In this document: positions 47,183 to 54,663 of the stretch, piece after piece | Layout of the letters: every line of letters starts with the position of its first letter | Numbering within the stretch: the stretch's first letter is position 1 | Assembly (NCBI GenBank): GCA_002483445.1 | Contig: DLHY01000120.1 | Location: 1 to 64,000, forward strand | DNA length: 64,000 bases | Source: Blastocatellia bacterium UBA7656 | Lineage (GTDB): Bacteria > Acidobacteriota > Blastocatellia > UBA7656 | Direction: 5' to 3' | Translations under genes and position numbers: made by a program | The notes under the pieces: model-generated | The model's input: the letters and a program-made list of their open reading frames with translations, nothing else | Databases searched by the model: none | Told to the model about the DNA's origin: nothing

Positions 47183-48678
47183 CCTGCTCCGACTCTGGCC
47201 ACTATCACTTTCGGACGGCGCAGCACCTCAGCGTTGGAGACCCGGCGAAAGCCGCACTGCTGAACTCCTATGACGGTGTTTGCCGGGAACCGGGACGACT
47301 GCGTGACAACAGCGGCTTCGTGAAGGCGATGATCGAAACTGGTTGTGCCGGGCTGAATCTCTTCGGGTTGAATGTCGAATTTCAAAAGCGTGTCCTTAGC
47401 CATTCGTCGAATGCGCGCAAGCTCTTCGGCAGTCTCCGAATCGATGGGAGATTGCGCCGCGGCGTGAGCGAGTTGAAACAGGTCGTCGTACCAGTCCATA
47501 AGTAAATCGCTGGCTCCGACGGCGAGACCTGCGAGTTTCTGCTCAAGCTCCGCGATTGGAATCTTGTCCCCCTTCGCTTCGGAAAAAAGCTCTCTGGTCA
47601 ATCGGCGACAGCCCTTGACGTAATCGGTCGTCGAGATTTCGCCTGTGTTCAAACTTCCTGCAAGCCGATTTTTTTCTTCTATGAATTTTCTGCGCCGTTC
47701 CGACATCGAACCGCACCGCAGCGAATCGAGTTGACTGACGGCCACATCCTCCCATTTTTCGAATTGCGCGATTTCCTGACTGAGGCTTCGTATGCGGCTT
47801 AAAATTTCGGCGGGAAGCCACGTCCGCTGCCTGATTCTTTCTTCGAATGCGTCCATTTCCTGAGCCAGAGACCGCAGGCGCGCAGCGTTGGCGCTTACGG
47901 GGTCGAGATGTCGTTCTATGATTCTTATGGCCTGCGCGCGTTCGATGTCGCTCAACTCGTCTGAAGAGCCGAGCGCGCGCTCGACGGCCCCTTCGCCCGC
48001 CCAGTTGGCCATGGCCGCGATTGCCTGCGAAGTTTCGGCGAGGCTGGCTCTGGTTTCTCTGACGCGATCTTCGAGTCTCTGGAATTTATCCGGGTCGGAG
48101 TTTTCCTGATCCGGGGCTTTCGATGGTTGATTTCTTCGCCTGAGTTCGATCACCTGTCCCGATATTTCTTCAATGCGCGTGTGCAGAGCGTTGAGGTTGT
48201 AGCTGATTCTTCCGAAATCATTTTTGAGCCGGTTCGTGTTGATGAAGCTGAGTCCGTGAAGGGCGAACCCGGCGAGCAGCAACATAGCGGCTATGCCTAA
48301 AACGATGGGATCGAAGAGCGACGAAGCTGACGCGGTTTGTGCGGCAGTATTGTTTTGGGAGGCAGTGGAAGAGCCGTTCGCCTTTTCGCCTTCGCCATTT
48401 GCCGGAGCGCGTTCTTGTTCTTCGGAAGGCGGAATTACCAGCGTTTCTTGCTCCAGAGGTTTCGGCCTTGTCGATTGATTCCCGCCTGTTGAGCGACTCC
48501 CGCTCGGTTGTTGATTTCTGTTCGCTGGCTGATTCGGTGTTCGAGCCTGATTCCCGCCCTGCTGTTGATTGACAGGCTTGAGTTTTTTTTCTTTCTTCTT
48601 ATCGTCCTGAGCAATCGTCGCAGCCGCAAACGCGGTCAGCGCGACAAGCGCGACGAGCGCGGGCAAAAGTTTTCTCAT
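47179..48678 (-). CDS. membrane protein with a GrpE-like C-terminal domain
   Basis: 499 residues; the ATG overlaps the Hsp70-fusion stop in ATGA. Order: signal-like N-terminus (about 1-22), a Gln/Asn/Pro-rich low-complexity linker (about 25-115), one membrane helix (about 122-145), a helical coiled-coil region (about 150-330), a second helical region and a C-terminal beta domain (about 447-499). That last part, FDHRLHEAAVVTQSSRFPAN, then TVIGVQQCGFRR and EVLRRPKVIVAR, follows the GrpE pattern (usually FDPNLHEAV.., GTV..V.QKGY, ..VLRPA.V.VA). GrpE is the nucleotide-exchange factor of DnaK, so this should be a membrane-anchored exchange factor for the adjacent Hsp70. Classical GrpE is much shorter and soluble. 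Confidence 0.78.
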   Translation of the reverse strand: MRKLLPALVALVALTAFAAATIAQDDKKKEKKLKPVNQQQGGNQARTPNQPANRNQQPSGSRSTGGNQSTRPKPLEQETLVIPPSEEQERAPANGEGEKANGSSTASQNNTAAQTASASSLFDPIVLGIAAMLLLAGFALHGLSFINTNRLKNDFGRISYNLNALHTRIEEISGQVIELRRRNQPSKAPDQENSDPDKFQRLEDRVRETRASLAETSQAIAAMANWAGEGAVERALGSSDELSDIERAQAIRIIERHLDPVSANAARLRSLAQEMDAFEERIRQRTWLPAEILSRIRSLSQEIAQFEKWEDVAVSQLDSLRCGSMSERRRKFIEEKNRLAGSLNTGEISTTDYVKGCRRLTRELFSEAKGDKIPIAELEQKLAGLAVGASDLLMDWYDDLFQLAHAAAQSPIDSETAEELARIRRMAKDTLLKFDIQPEEIQPGTTSFDHRLHEAAVVTQSSRFPANTVIGVQQCGFRRVSNAEVLRRPKVIVARVGAG

Positions 48679-51600
48679 AACTGTTTCCCTCCTGCGCTGG
48701 TTGCTTCTTCATCCATGCCGATGATTCTCTGAGCGCGCCCGTTGACGGTTATCTCAAGCACGCGGTTTTCATTTATGGCGAATCTCACTTCGATCTTATC
48801 GCCCGCCATGCTTCTCGCATCGATGCGGGCGAGACCTGTCTCTTCGAGGTTGCCGTTTGACGCGGGGTCTGCCCCGCGGTTTTCCGCAAGCCGGATGTTG
48901 ATCCATTCCTTGTTTCTGGAAATCATCTCGATCTTCTCGCATGGAAACTGGGTGCGGGCCGGAAAGACGTTGATGAACTGCGATCTGACTCCACGCACAT
49001 CGAGATAGCCTATGTCGTGGATGAGCCGATTCGACATGCCTGTGAATTCGATGTTGGCGCTCGGCTGATCCTTGAGATATCCCCAGTAAGCCGCGCCCAT
49101 CGCCACGCACAGCTTAGGAGGGATGATGTCTGACCGGTCGTCGGCATCCCACAGGAATTCATTGACGCTCTCTCGAACCGCAGGGACGAGGCTCGTGCGG
49201 CCCACGTGGAGAATGGTGTTTATAGTCTCAGGCTCCGCGCCTGCCCGATGGCAAACGGTCTTCACCACTTCGACCGCCCTTGTGACGAGCGGCGCGATGG
49301 CTTCTTCGAATTCCGCCTTGTCAATCGAAACCTGCAATTGAGCGCGATTCGATCCGTCCATCAGGAACGGCTCCAGAAGGGCGGGTCTTTTGCTCAGAAG
49401 CTGATCTATCCTTGCGTCCACGCTCGACTCGGTTATCAGAGCGATCTTGGCCGCTTCGGCCTGTCGCTTGAAGGCCGCGCGCGTGCGATATGCCGATTCG
49501 AGAATTTCGGGCGCGCGATACCTGTTTTCAAATGCTCTTTCATCTCCGAGGCAATCCGAATCGAAATCCTTATATTCTTCCTTCGCTTTGTTCGACAGCA
49601 GCCGCACTATCGCCCAGTCTATGTCGTCGCCGCCGAGCATCGGGTCTCCGCCCAGAGCGAGAGTGTTGAATCTGATCTTTCCGTCCTCGGCTTCGATATC
49701 GATCAGCACGCAATCGAGAGTCCCTCCGCCGAAGTCGAATATCATCACCCGCTCGCAAGGCTTTTCTTCAGTCTGCTCTGTTCGACGGATGAGGTAGTAA
49801 AGCGCGGCTGCATGGGCTTCGTCTCTGACTATCGCGTGATGGGTGGAGTCTTCCATCTCAAGTCCGGCCAGCGAGTAGGCTTCTATGAGCGCGCGCCGCT
49901 GGCTGTCGGAAAATTCCACAGGGACGGTGACTATGGCCTTTCGCGGCGTTTTGTAGTATCCGCGACGAAACAATCCGTCTTCGGTTCGCGCCGCCAGTTG
50001 AGAGATGACTTTCGACGCAAGCTCGGTTGGGGTATGCTCGCGGCCCGCAATCATTCTTCTCTGCTTCGCTCCCAGCGCGCGCTTGATCGATGCGACGGCG
50101 TTGGCGGGCTGAATGATCGCCTGTTGCAGAGCCGCCCGCCCGACGACCACGCTGCCGTCTCCATTGAAGTAAAGCACCGAAGGCATGATGCAGGGATTGT
50201 CCGAAGCGTGATCGAGTTCGATGACGACCGGACGCCCCTTCTCGAATATGGCCACGCACGAAGCGGTAGTGCCGAAATCGATTCCGATGTATTCCTCATA
50301 AGGAGAAGGCTCGACGAACTTCGCCCGCACCGGGATCGATTGAGCCGGGTTCGGATAGGAATTGCTGCGCAGGATTATCTCGCCCGTCTGATCGCCCTCA
50401 GCCTGCCCGCCCCCATAAACTTCCACCTCGACTATTCTCGTGCTGCCCGACCCGATTCGCAGAGGAGTTTCAGCCAGACACCGCGCCCACTCGACGGACG
50501 ACTCGACGGAAGAGATCATCAATTCCTCGCCGCCCGCGTTATTAAGCTCAAGGGCCAGCCGTTGCGCCCGTCGCGTCGAAATCACTTTGAAGTCCATCTC
50601 TGCGGGCTGCGGAGTGAGTCGCGCGGGGCGGAGGGCTTCGATTTCCAGATCAAGCGCGACCGCGCTGTAGTGTTCGAACTCCCAAAGCAGCTTCTTCTTG
50701 TGCGTCCCCGCCGCGATATCGAGGTTGGGAATCGGCAATCTTATATCGAGCGATTGCCCGCCTCTGACTGAGCAGATCGGATGATTCAATTCAGTTTGAT
50801 CTAAAGCGATCCGCATAAGTTTCAATGTGCCGCCGCCCTCGTTGACAAGTTGAAAATCCCATTCGTTGTCCGACCCGATGAGGAAAGGATACTTCTTCCT
50901 TGCCACTACTTTTGGCACAGCGAGACGTTCGACCGCCATTTCAACGAGCCTGAGCGGATGGAGGGCGTCGTTGGAAACTATTTCAAGATCAGCCCTGTAA
51001 CCTGAATCGAGATCAAGCTCGCGCGCATCGAGCGTGACTACGAGTTCGCCGCTCGATTTCGCCGGAAGGCTGGCGTTTTGAACTGAGAGTGAAAAGCGAT
51101 TTTCCAGAGTCCCGGCGGCCTTGAGCCTGAACTCGATGAGCGCCGGGTTGACGCCGTTGTTTTTGAATTGAATCAACTGTTCGACTCGCCGAGAGCCTAT
51201 CGGCTCGAAGCTCAACACGGGAGTGAGAATTTCGAGCGCGACGAGCGCGACCCCGCACCTTGAGCAGTGCGCGTCTTCGCGCCTGCACTCCCAGGCGTGA
51301 CAATTCAGGCAAACGACTCCGCCCTTGTGCGGCGTTGTTTCGACTTCGATTGCGCGCAAAGGATGCGAAGGCGTCGCAGTGATGTCAGGCAGCATCGGCG
51401 CAGTGGGTTGAGGCGGCGATTTCTTTTCGCCCTTGCTCTTCGATTTTTTCTGCTCAGGCGGAGCCGTAGCCTCGGTTTCCGAGGAGGGAAGGATTCGCCT
51501 GAAATACCGTTCAAGAGCGAGAGCCTGAGCGGGCTTGAACATAATATCCGCGCCAAAATCTGCGAAGTCGGCTCTGGCCGATCCTTCCGAAGGTTCGAGT

Positions 51601-51830
51601 AGCACGAGGAGAGGAATCTTCAGGAATCTGTCCTGCTTCCTCAGATTGGCGCATATCTTCAAAGAGCTTTGCGCCGGACGGTCGATGATGGCGAGCGCGG
51701 CTTCCACCTCTTCGATTTCCGAAGGCCACACGGGCGCGATGTCGAACTGTTGCATCACAGATGTAAGCGCCGAGGGAGCGCCTGTGTTGCTTGTGAATAC
51801 GAGAGCGCGCAGTGTTCGATTTATTTTCAA
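48675..51830 (-). CDS. Hsp70-family fusion protein: receiver-like, zinc-ribbon, Ig-like and Hsp70 ATPase domains
   Basis: 1051 residues from TTG 51830. Order: a receiver-like alpha/beta domain (about 1-115), a Lys/Pro-rich linker, a zinc ribbon (Cys174, Cys177, Cys189, Cys192), two immunoglobulin-like domains (about 200-505), an Hsp70 nucleotide-binding domain (about 510-900) and a short beta-rich tail. The Hsp70 motifs are IGIDFGTTASCVAIF (phosphate 1, near 513), FDFGGGTLDCVLID (phosphate 2, near 697) and HVGRTSLVPAVRE (adenosine, near 880). The C-terminus is shorter than in DnaK, so classic lid-type substrate binding looks absent. ATGA coupling to the GrpE-like gene supports a dedicated chaperone pair. 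The structured leader upstream may control it. Confidence 0.88.
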   Translation of the reverse strand: MKINRTLRALVFTSNTGAPSALTSVMQQFDIAPVWPSEIEEVEAALAIIDRPAQSSLKICANLRKQDRFLKIPLLVLLEPSEGSARADFADFGADIMFKPAQALALERYFRRILPSSETEATAPPEQKKSKSKGEKKSPPQPTAPMLPDITATPSHPLRAIEVETTPHKGGVVCLNCHAWECRREDAHCSRCGVALVALEILTPVLSFEPIGSRRVEQLIQFKNNGVNPALIEFRLKAAGTLENRFSLSVQNASLPAKSSGELVVTLDARELDLDSGYRADLEIVSNDALHPLRLVEMAVERLAVPKVVARKKYPFLIGSDNEWDFQLVNEGGGTLKLMRIALDQTELNHPICSVRGGQSLDIRLPIPNLDIAAGTHKKKLLWEFEHYSAVALDLEIEALRPARLTPQPAEMDFKVISTRRAQRLALELNNAGGEELMISSVESSVEWARCLAETPLRIGSGSTRIVEVEVYGGGQAEGDQTGEIILRSNSYPNPAQSIPVRAKFVEPSPYEEYIGIDFGTTASCVAIFEKGRPVVIELDHASDNPCIMPSVLYFNGDGSVVVGRAALQQAIIQPANAVASIKRALGAKQRRMIAGREHTPTELASKVISQLAARTEDGLFRRGYYKTPRKAIVTVPVEFSDSQRRALIEAYSLAGLEMEDSTHHAIVRDEAHAAALYYLIRRTEQTEEKPCERVMIFDFGGGTLDCVLIDIEAEDGKIRFNTLALGGDPMLGGDDIDWAIVRLLSNKAKEEYKDFDSDCLGDERAFENRYRAPEILESAYRTRAAFKRQAEAAKIALITESSVDARIDQLLSKRPALLEPFLMDGSNRAQLQVSIDKAEFEEAIAPLVTRAVEVVKTVCHRAGAEPETINTILHVGRTSLVPAVRESVNEFLWDADDRSDIIPPKLCVAMGAAYWGYLKDQPSANIEFTGMSNRLIHDIGYLDVRGVRSQFINVFPARTQFPCEKIEMISRNKEWINIRLAENRGADPASNGNLEETGLARIDARSMAGDKIEVRFAINENRVLEITVNGRAQRIIGMDEEATSAGGKQL

Positions 51831-51854
51831 ATCCGTTCGCCTTCGTTAGCTTGC

Positions 51855-51980
51855 ACAGCAGCCCCTGTCTTTGCCCAACGCCAGTTGCGCAAAGACAGGG
51901 AGTCTTCCCCTGTAAACCAGGAAGCGGCATCGGGCGGAAATGAAGCCTCCTCGAAAAAGGAGAGTCCTCCCGATACCTAA
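51855..51980 (-). ncRNA. structured 5' leader before the Hsp70-fusion gene
   Basis: On the minus strand, GGTATCGGG (51977-51969) can pair with CCCGATGCC (51934-51926), enclosing a small CTCCT/AGGAG hairpin. Further on, CCCTGTCTTTG (51900-51890) pairs perfectly with CAAAGACAGGG (51873-51863) around a 16-base loop. The structures end about 30 bases before the start codon. This could be a riboswitch, thermosensor or other cis-regulator. I do not recognise a known class. Confidence 0.4.
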
Positions 51981-51984
51981 AATT

Positions 51985-52340
51985 TTTCTTACTCTCTTAA
52001 TGTGCGGCCAGTCGAGATAATATTACAGCCCGCAGTTCGAAGAGCGGACGATAATCAGTCATCTGACGGCGTCAATGCTGACCTGAACAGTCAATAAAAG
52101 ACGAAAAGTTTTAACCCCAGGATGTTTATTGAGTGAATGGGAGTCTCATGCCTCCTGGGTTTAACCTGATAGCCGAGGGCGTGGGCGATTGAACAATTAC
52201 GAATGTGAAGTCTCACGCCACAGCGCGGATTATAACATCAAAAATTAGTCTTGCAACCCGAACGGGCCTTCCAACCGATTATCAAAAACAATTGGCGCAT
52301 TGACGCCTGCCGTTGGGGCCGGGATAATCTGGGAGACCTG
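51985..52340. other. intergenic region between Hsp70-fusion and pyrK genes
   Basis: The 510-bp gap between the two divergent genes holds the structured leader (left) and, at 52111-52164, a hairpin with TTAACCCCAGGA and TCCTGGGTTTAA arms (one mismatch) around a 30-base loop. Promoters for both directions must lie here, but none is convincing. An open frame runs into pyrK from 52251; it has no good start signal. Confidence 0.5.
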
Positions 52341-53153
52341 ATGATCGACACCATCGCAACAGTCGAGCGCAACCTGGAACCAGCAAAGGGCTACAGGCTC
52401 CTGACGCTGAACTTCAACGAGGAATTTCAAATCCTTCCGGGCCAGTTCGCTATGCTCCGCGCGCACAACGGCTATGAGCCTCTGCTTCGCCGCGCGCTGG
52501 CCGTCTACAAACAGGACAGCCCCGGACAGTTGAGCTTTCTTTATCAGGTTCTCGGTCGCGGAACCGAAATGCTTTCTCTCCTGGGCAGCGGCGCTAAAGT
52601 TGACGCGCTTCTGCCGCTCGGCAATCATTGGCCCGTCGAAGAATGCCCGCGGGCGATAGTAGTCGCCGGCGGCGTAGGCTCGGCTTCCGTACTGATGCTG
52701 TGCGAGCAGTTGAAACGACTCCGCGTCGATACGCAGATTTTTTTCGGCGCGGCGAACGAACGATCGGCCCTCGGCTGCGGGATTGCGGATTTCCTCGCTC
52801 TCGATCTACCTCTTTCTACAACGACCGACGATGGCAGCTTCGGCGAGCATGGACTTGTTACCTCTCCGCTTGAGCGACACCTTGATGAAGACACAAGAAC
52901 GGCTGTCGTTTACACCTGCGGCCCGTGGGCGATGATGAAGCGGGTGGCCGAAATCAGTCGACTCCGCGAAGTGAAATGCTTCGCTTCTCTCGAAGCGCCC
53001 ATGGGGTGCGGCTTCGGAGTGTGCGTCGGCTGTGTCGTCGCCGTCAACACGGACGAGCCTTCAGGTTATGGCTCTTATAAGCGAGTCTGCACGGACGGCT
53101 CCGTCTTCCCGGCTGACCTGATCCGATGGGAAGTCGCGGCCATGTCGCATTGA
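52341..53153 (+). CDS. pyrK: dihydroorotate dehydrogenase electron-transfer subunit PyrK
   Basis: About 270 residues from ATG 52341 (GGGAG five bases upstream); an in-frame extension to 52251 lacks a ribosome site. It is a ferredoxin-reductase-like flavoprotein: an FAD region (LLRRALAVYKQ), an NAD-binding part (AIVVAGGVGSASVLML) and a C-terminal [2Fe-2S] site with four Cys in GCGFGVCVGC and RVC. PyrK passes electrons from the PyrD type 1B catalytic subunit to NAD+ in pyrimidine synthesis. pyrD follows 4 bp downstream, the usual pair, so both subunits should be made together. The length is normal. Confidence 0.92.
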   Translation: MIDTIATVERNLEPAKGYRLLTLNFNEEFQILPGQFAMLRAHNGYEPLLRRALAVYKQDSPGQLSFLYQVLGRGTEMLSLLGSGAKVDALLPLGNHWPVEECPRAIVVAGGVGSASVLMLCEQLKRLRVDTQIFFGAANERSALGCGIADFLALDLPLSTTTDDGSFGEHGLVTSPLERHLDEDTRTAVVYTCGPWAMMKRVAEISRLREVKCFASLEAPMGCGFGVCVGCVVAVNTDEPSGYGSYKRVCTDGSVFPADLIRWEVAAMSH

Positions 53154-53157
53154 TGTT

Positions 53158-54078
53158 ATGCACGATCCTCGACTTGCAATAGAAATAGCCGGTATCCGAT
53201 TCAACAATCCTGTGCTTGGCGCGTCGGGTACGTTCGGCTACGGCCTTGATATGGCCGAGTTGATCGATCTCAATCGCTTGGGAGGATTCTGCACCAAAGG
53301 ACTCTCCGCCCGCCCGCTTGCAGGCAATCCGCCTGCGCGAATAGTCGAGACTCACGGCGGGATGCTCAATGCCATCGGTCTTCAAAACATCGGCGCTCGC
53401 GCCTTCGTCGAAGAAAAACTTCCGCTGCTCCGCCAATACGACACTCGCATCATTGCCAACGTCTTCGGCTATTCGGATGACGATTACATAGAAGCCATCG
53501 AGATTCTAAACGACGGAGCCGACATCGCCGCTTACGAGTTGAACATCTCCTGCCCGAATGTGAAAGAAGGCGGAATAGTGATAGGCAATTCCGCCGCCGC
53601 CGCCGCGCGCCTGACCGAAAAAGCGCGCAGAGCCGCGGCGCGACCCTTGATAGTCAAACTCTCGCCCAACGTCACCGACATCAGTGAGCTTGCTCGCGCC
53701 ATCAGGGATGCGGGCGCGGACGCGCTCTCGCTCATAAACACGGTGGTCGGCATGTCGATAGACGTGAACACGCGAAAGCCGCGATTGAATTACGGAACGG
53801 GCGGATTGTCAGGGCCGGCGATTCGCCCCATCGCGGTGCGGATGGTTTACGAAGTCGCGCGCGTGGTCAGTCTTCCTGTCATCGGCATAGGCGGAATCGC
53901 ATCGGCGATGGACGCGCTGGAATTCATCATCGCGGGCGCAACCGCGGTGCAGATAGGAACGGCCAATTACTACGATCCGCGGGTGACGATGAAAGTCATA
54001 GACGGTCTTTCTGAATATTGCGAGCATCACCAGGTCGATAGCATATTTTCGCTCGTCAGTTCCCTTCGAAAAGAATAG
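53158..54078 (+). CDS. pyrD: dihydroorotate dehydrogenase catalytic subunit (type 1B)
   Basis: 306 residues with an FMN-binding TIM barrel. Family features: NPVLGASGTFGYG near the start, GLQNIGARAF, YELNISCPNVKEGG (with the conserved Asn and Cys), IVKLSPNVTDISELARA, YGTGGLSGPAIRPIA and GIGGIASAMDALEFIIAGATAVQIGTA (phosphate binding). The active-site base in type 1 enzymes is Cys, present in the NISCPN motif. It oxidises dihydroorotate to orotate and, as type 1B, needs the PyrK subunit encoded immediately upstream. The two genes form a tight unit; other pyr genes are not nearby. Confidence 0.95.
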   Translation: MHDPRLAIEIAGIRFNNPVLGASGTFGYGLDMAELIDLNRLGGFCTKGLSARPLAGNPPARIVETHGGMLNAIGLQNIGARAFVEEKLPLLRQYDTRIIANVFGYSDDDYIEAIEILNDGADIAAYELNISCPNVKEGGIVIGNSAAAAARLTEKARRAAARPLIVKLSPNVTDISELARAIRDAGADALSLINTVVGMSIDVNTRKPRLNYGTGGLSGPAIRPIAVRMVYEVARVVSLPVIGIGGIASAMDALEFIIAGATAVQIGTANYYDPRVTMKVIDGLSEYCEHHQVDSIFSLVSSLRKE

Positions 54079-54159
54079 TCCGCCGTCGGTTTTCACTTTC
54101 AGAATAGTTGCGAACCGGCTTCGCGCATGAGGCGTATGGCAGGTGGGAGGTGATCAGGT

Positions 54160-54627
54160 ATGCATTGCTCAAAGTGCGGAGCCGGGTGCGCGTCGGGATT
54201 GACATACTGCCCGTGTTGCGGAGCAAAACTCATCGAGCCGGACAAATCCGAACGAACGGAAAAAACAGGCAGGCCCGGCAAGATGCTCGACAACCTCGCC
54301 ATAACGATTATCTTCGTCTCATTTTTCGGATTCGGCTCAACTTTCGTGTTGGCCTCGCGACTTGTCGAAGAACATGCCTCAATCTGGGCGGTCATCTTTC
54401 TGACTATTCTGATGCTCGCGACGACTTTCGGCATCTCGGCGATGCTCATTCGCCAGATAGCACGCATTCTAGATTTTTCTCTTAATAGCAAACCGAGCGA
54501 TGAAGAGCGAAAGGCGGCCATCACCGAGCCGCAGATGCCGCAGATAGAATCCGCGCCCGAATATGCCGCAAGCGTCACGGAAGTCACTACCCGCACGCTT
54601 GAGCCAACGCTCAAAGAGCAGGATTGA
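54160..54627 (+). CDS. small zinc-ribbon membrane protein
   Basis: 155 residues. Zinc ribbon MHCSKCGAGCASGLTYCPCCG (Cys3, Cys6, Cys17, Cys20) followed by two membrane helices (about 45-68 and 75-100) and a Glu-rich tail. The ribbon is of the same type as in the proteins at 31933, 34673 and 36435, though this gene is on the plus strand and 2.3 kb beyond the Hsp70 gene. GGGAGGTG lies just upstream of ATG 54160. The gene is flanked by a short inverted repeat (ATGAGGCGTAT at 54126-54136, ATACGCCTCAT at 54630-54640). It is probably related to the cluster; no function is known. Confidence 0.75.
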   Translation: MHCSKCGAGCASGLTYCPCCGAKLIEPDKSERTEKTGRPGKMLDNLAITIIFVSFFGFGSTFVLASRLVEEHASIWAVIFLTILMLATTFGISAMLIRQIARILDFSLNSKPSDEERKAAITEPQMPQIESAPEYAASVTEVTTRTLEPTLKEQD

Positions 54628-54663
54628 CGATACGCCTCATACGCAGTGATCCAGGTGATGCAG

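Noticed and set aside
51855..51980. Leader considered as a c-di-GMP, cobalamin or molybdenum-cofactor riboswitch
   Set aside because: I could not find the conserved core bases of these classes, so it is reported only as a structured leader.
52251..52340. N-terminal extension of PyrK
   Set aside because: The extra 30 residues do not match the family, and the ATG at 52341 has a proper GGGAG site.
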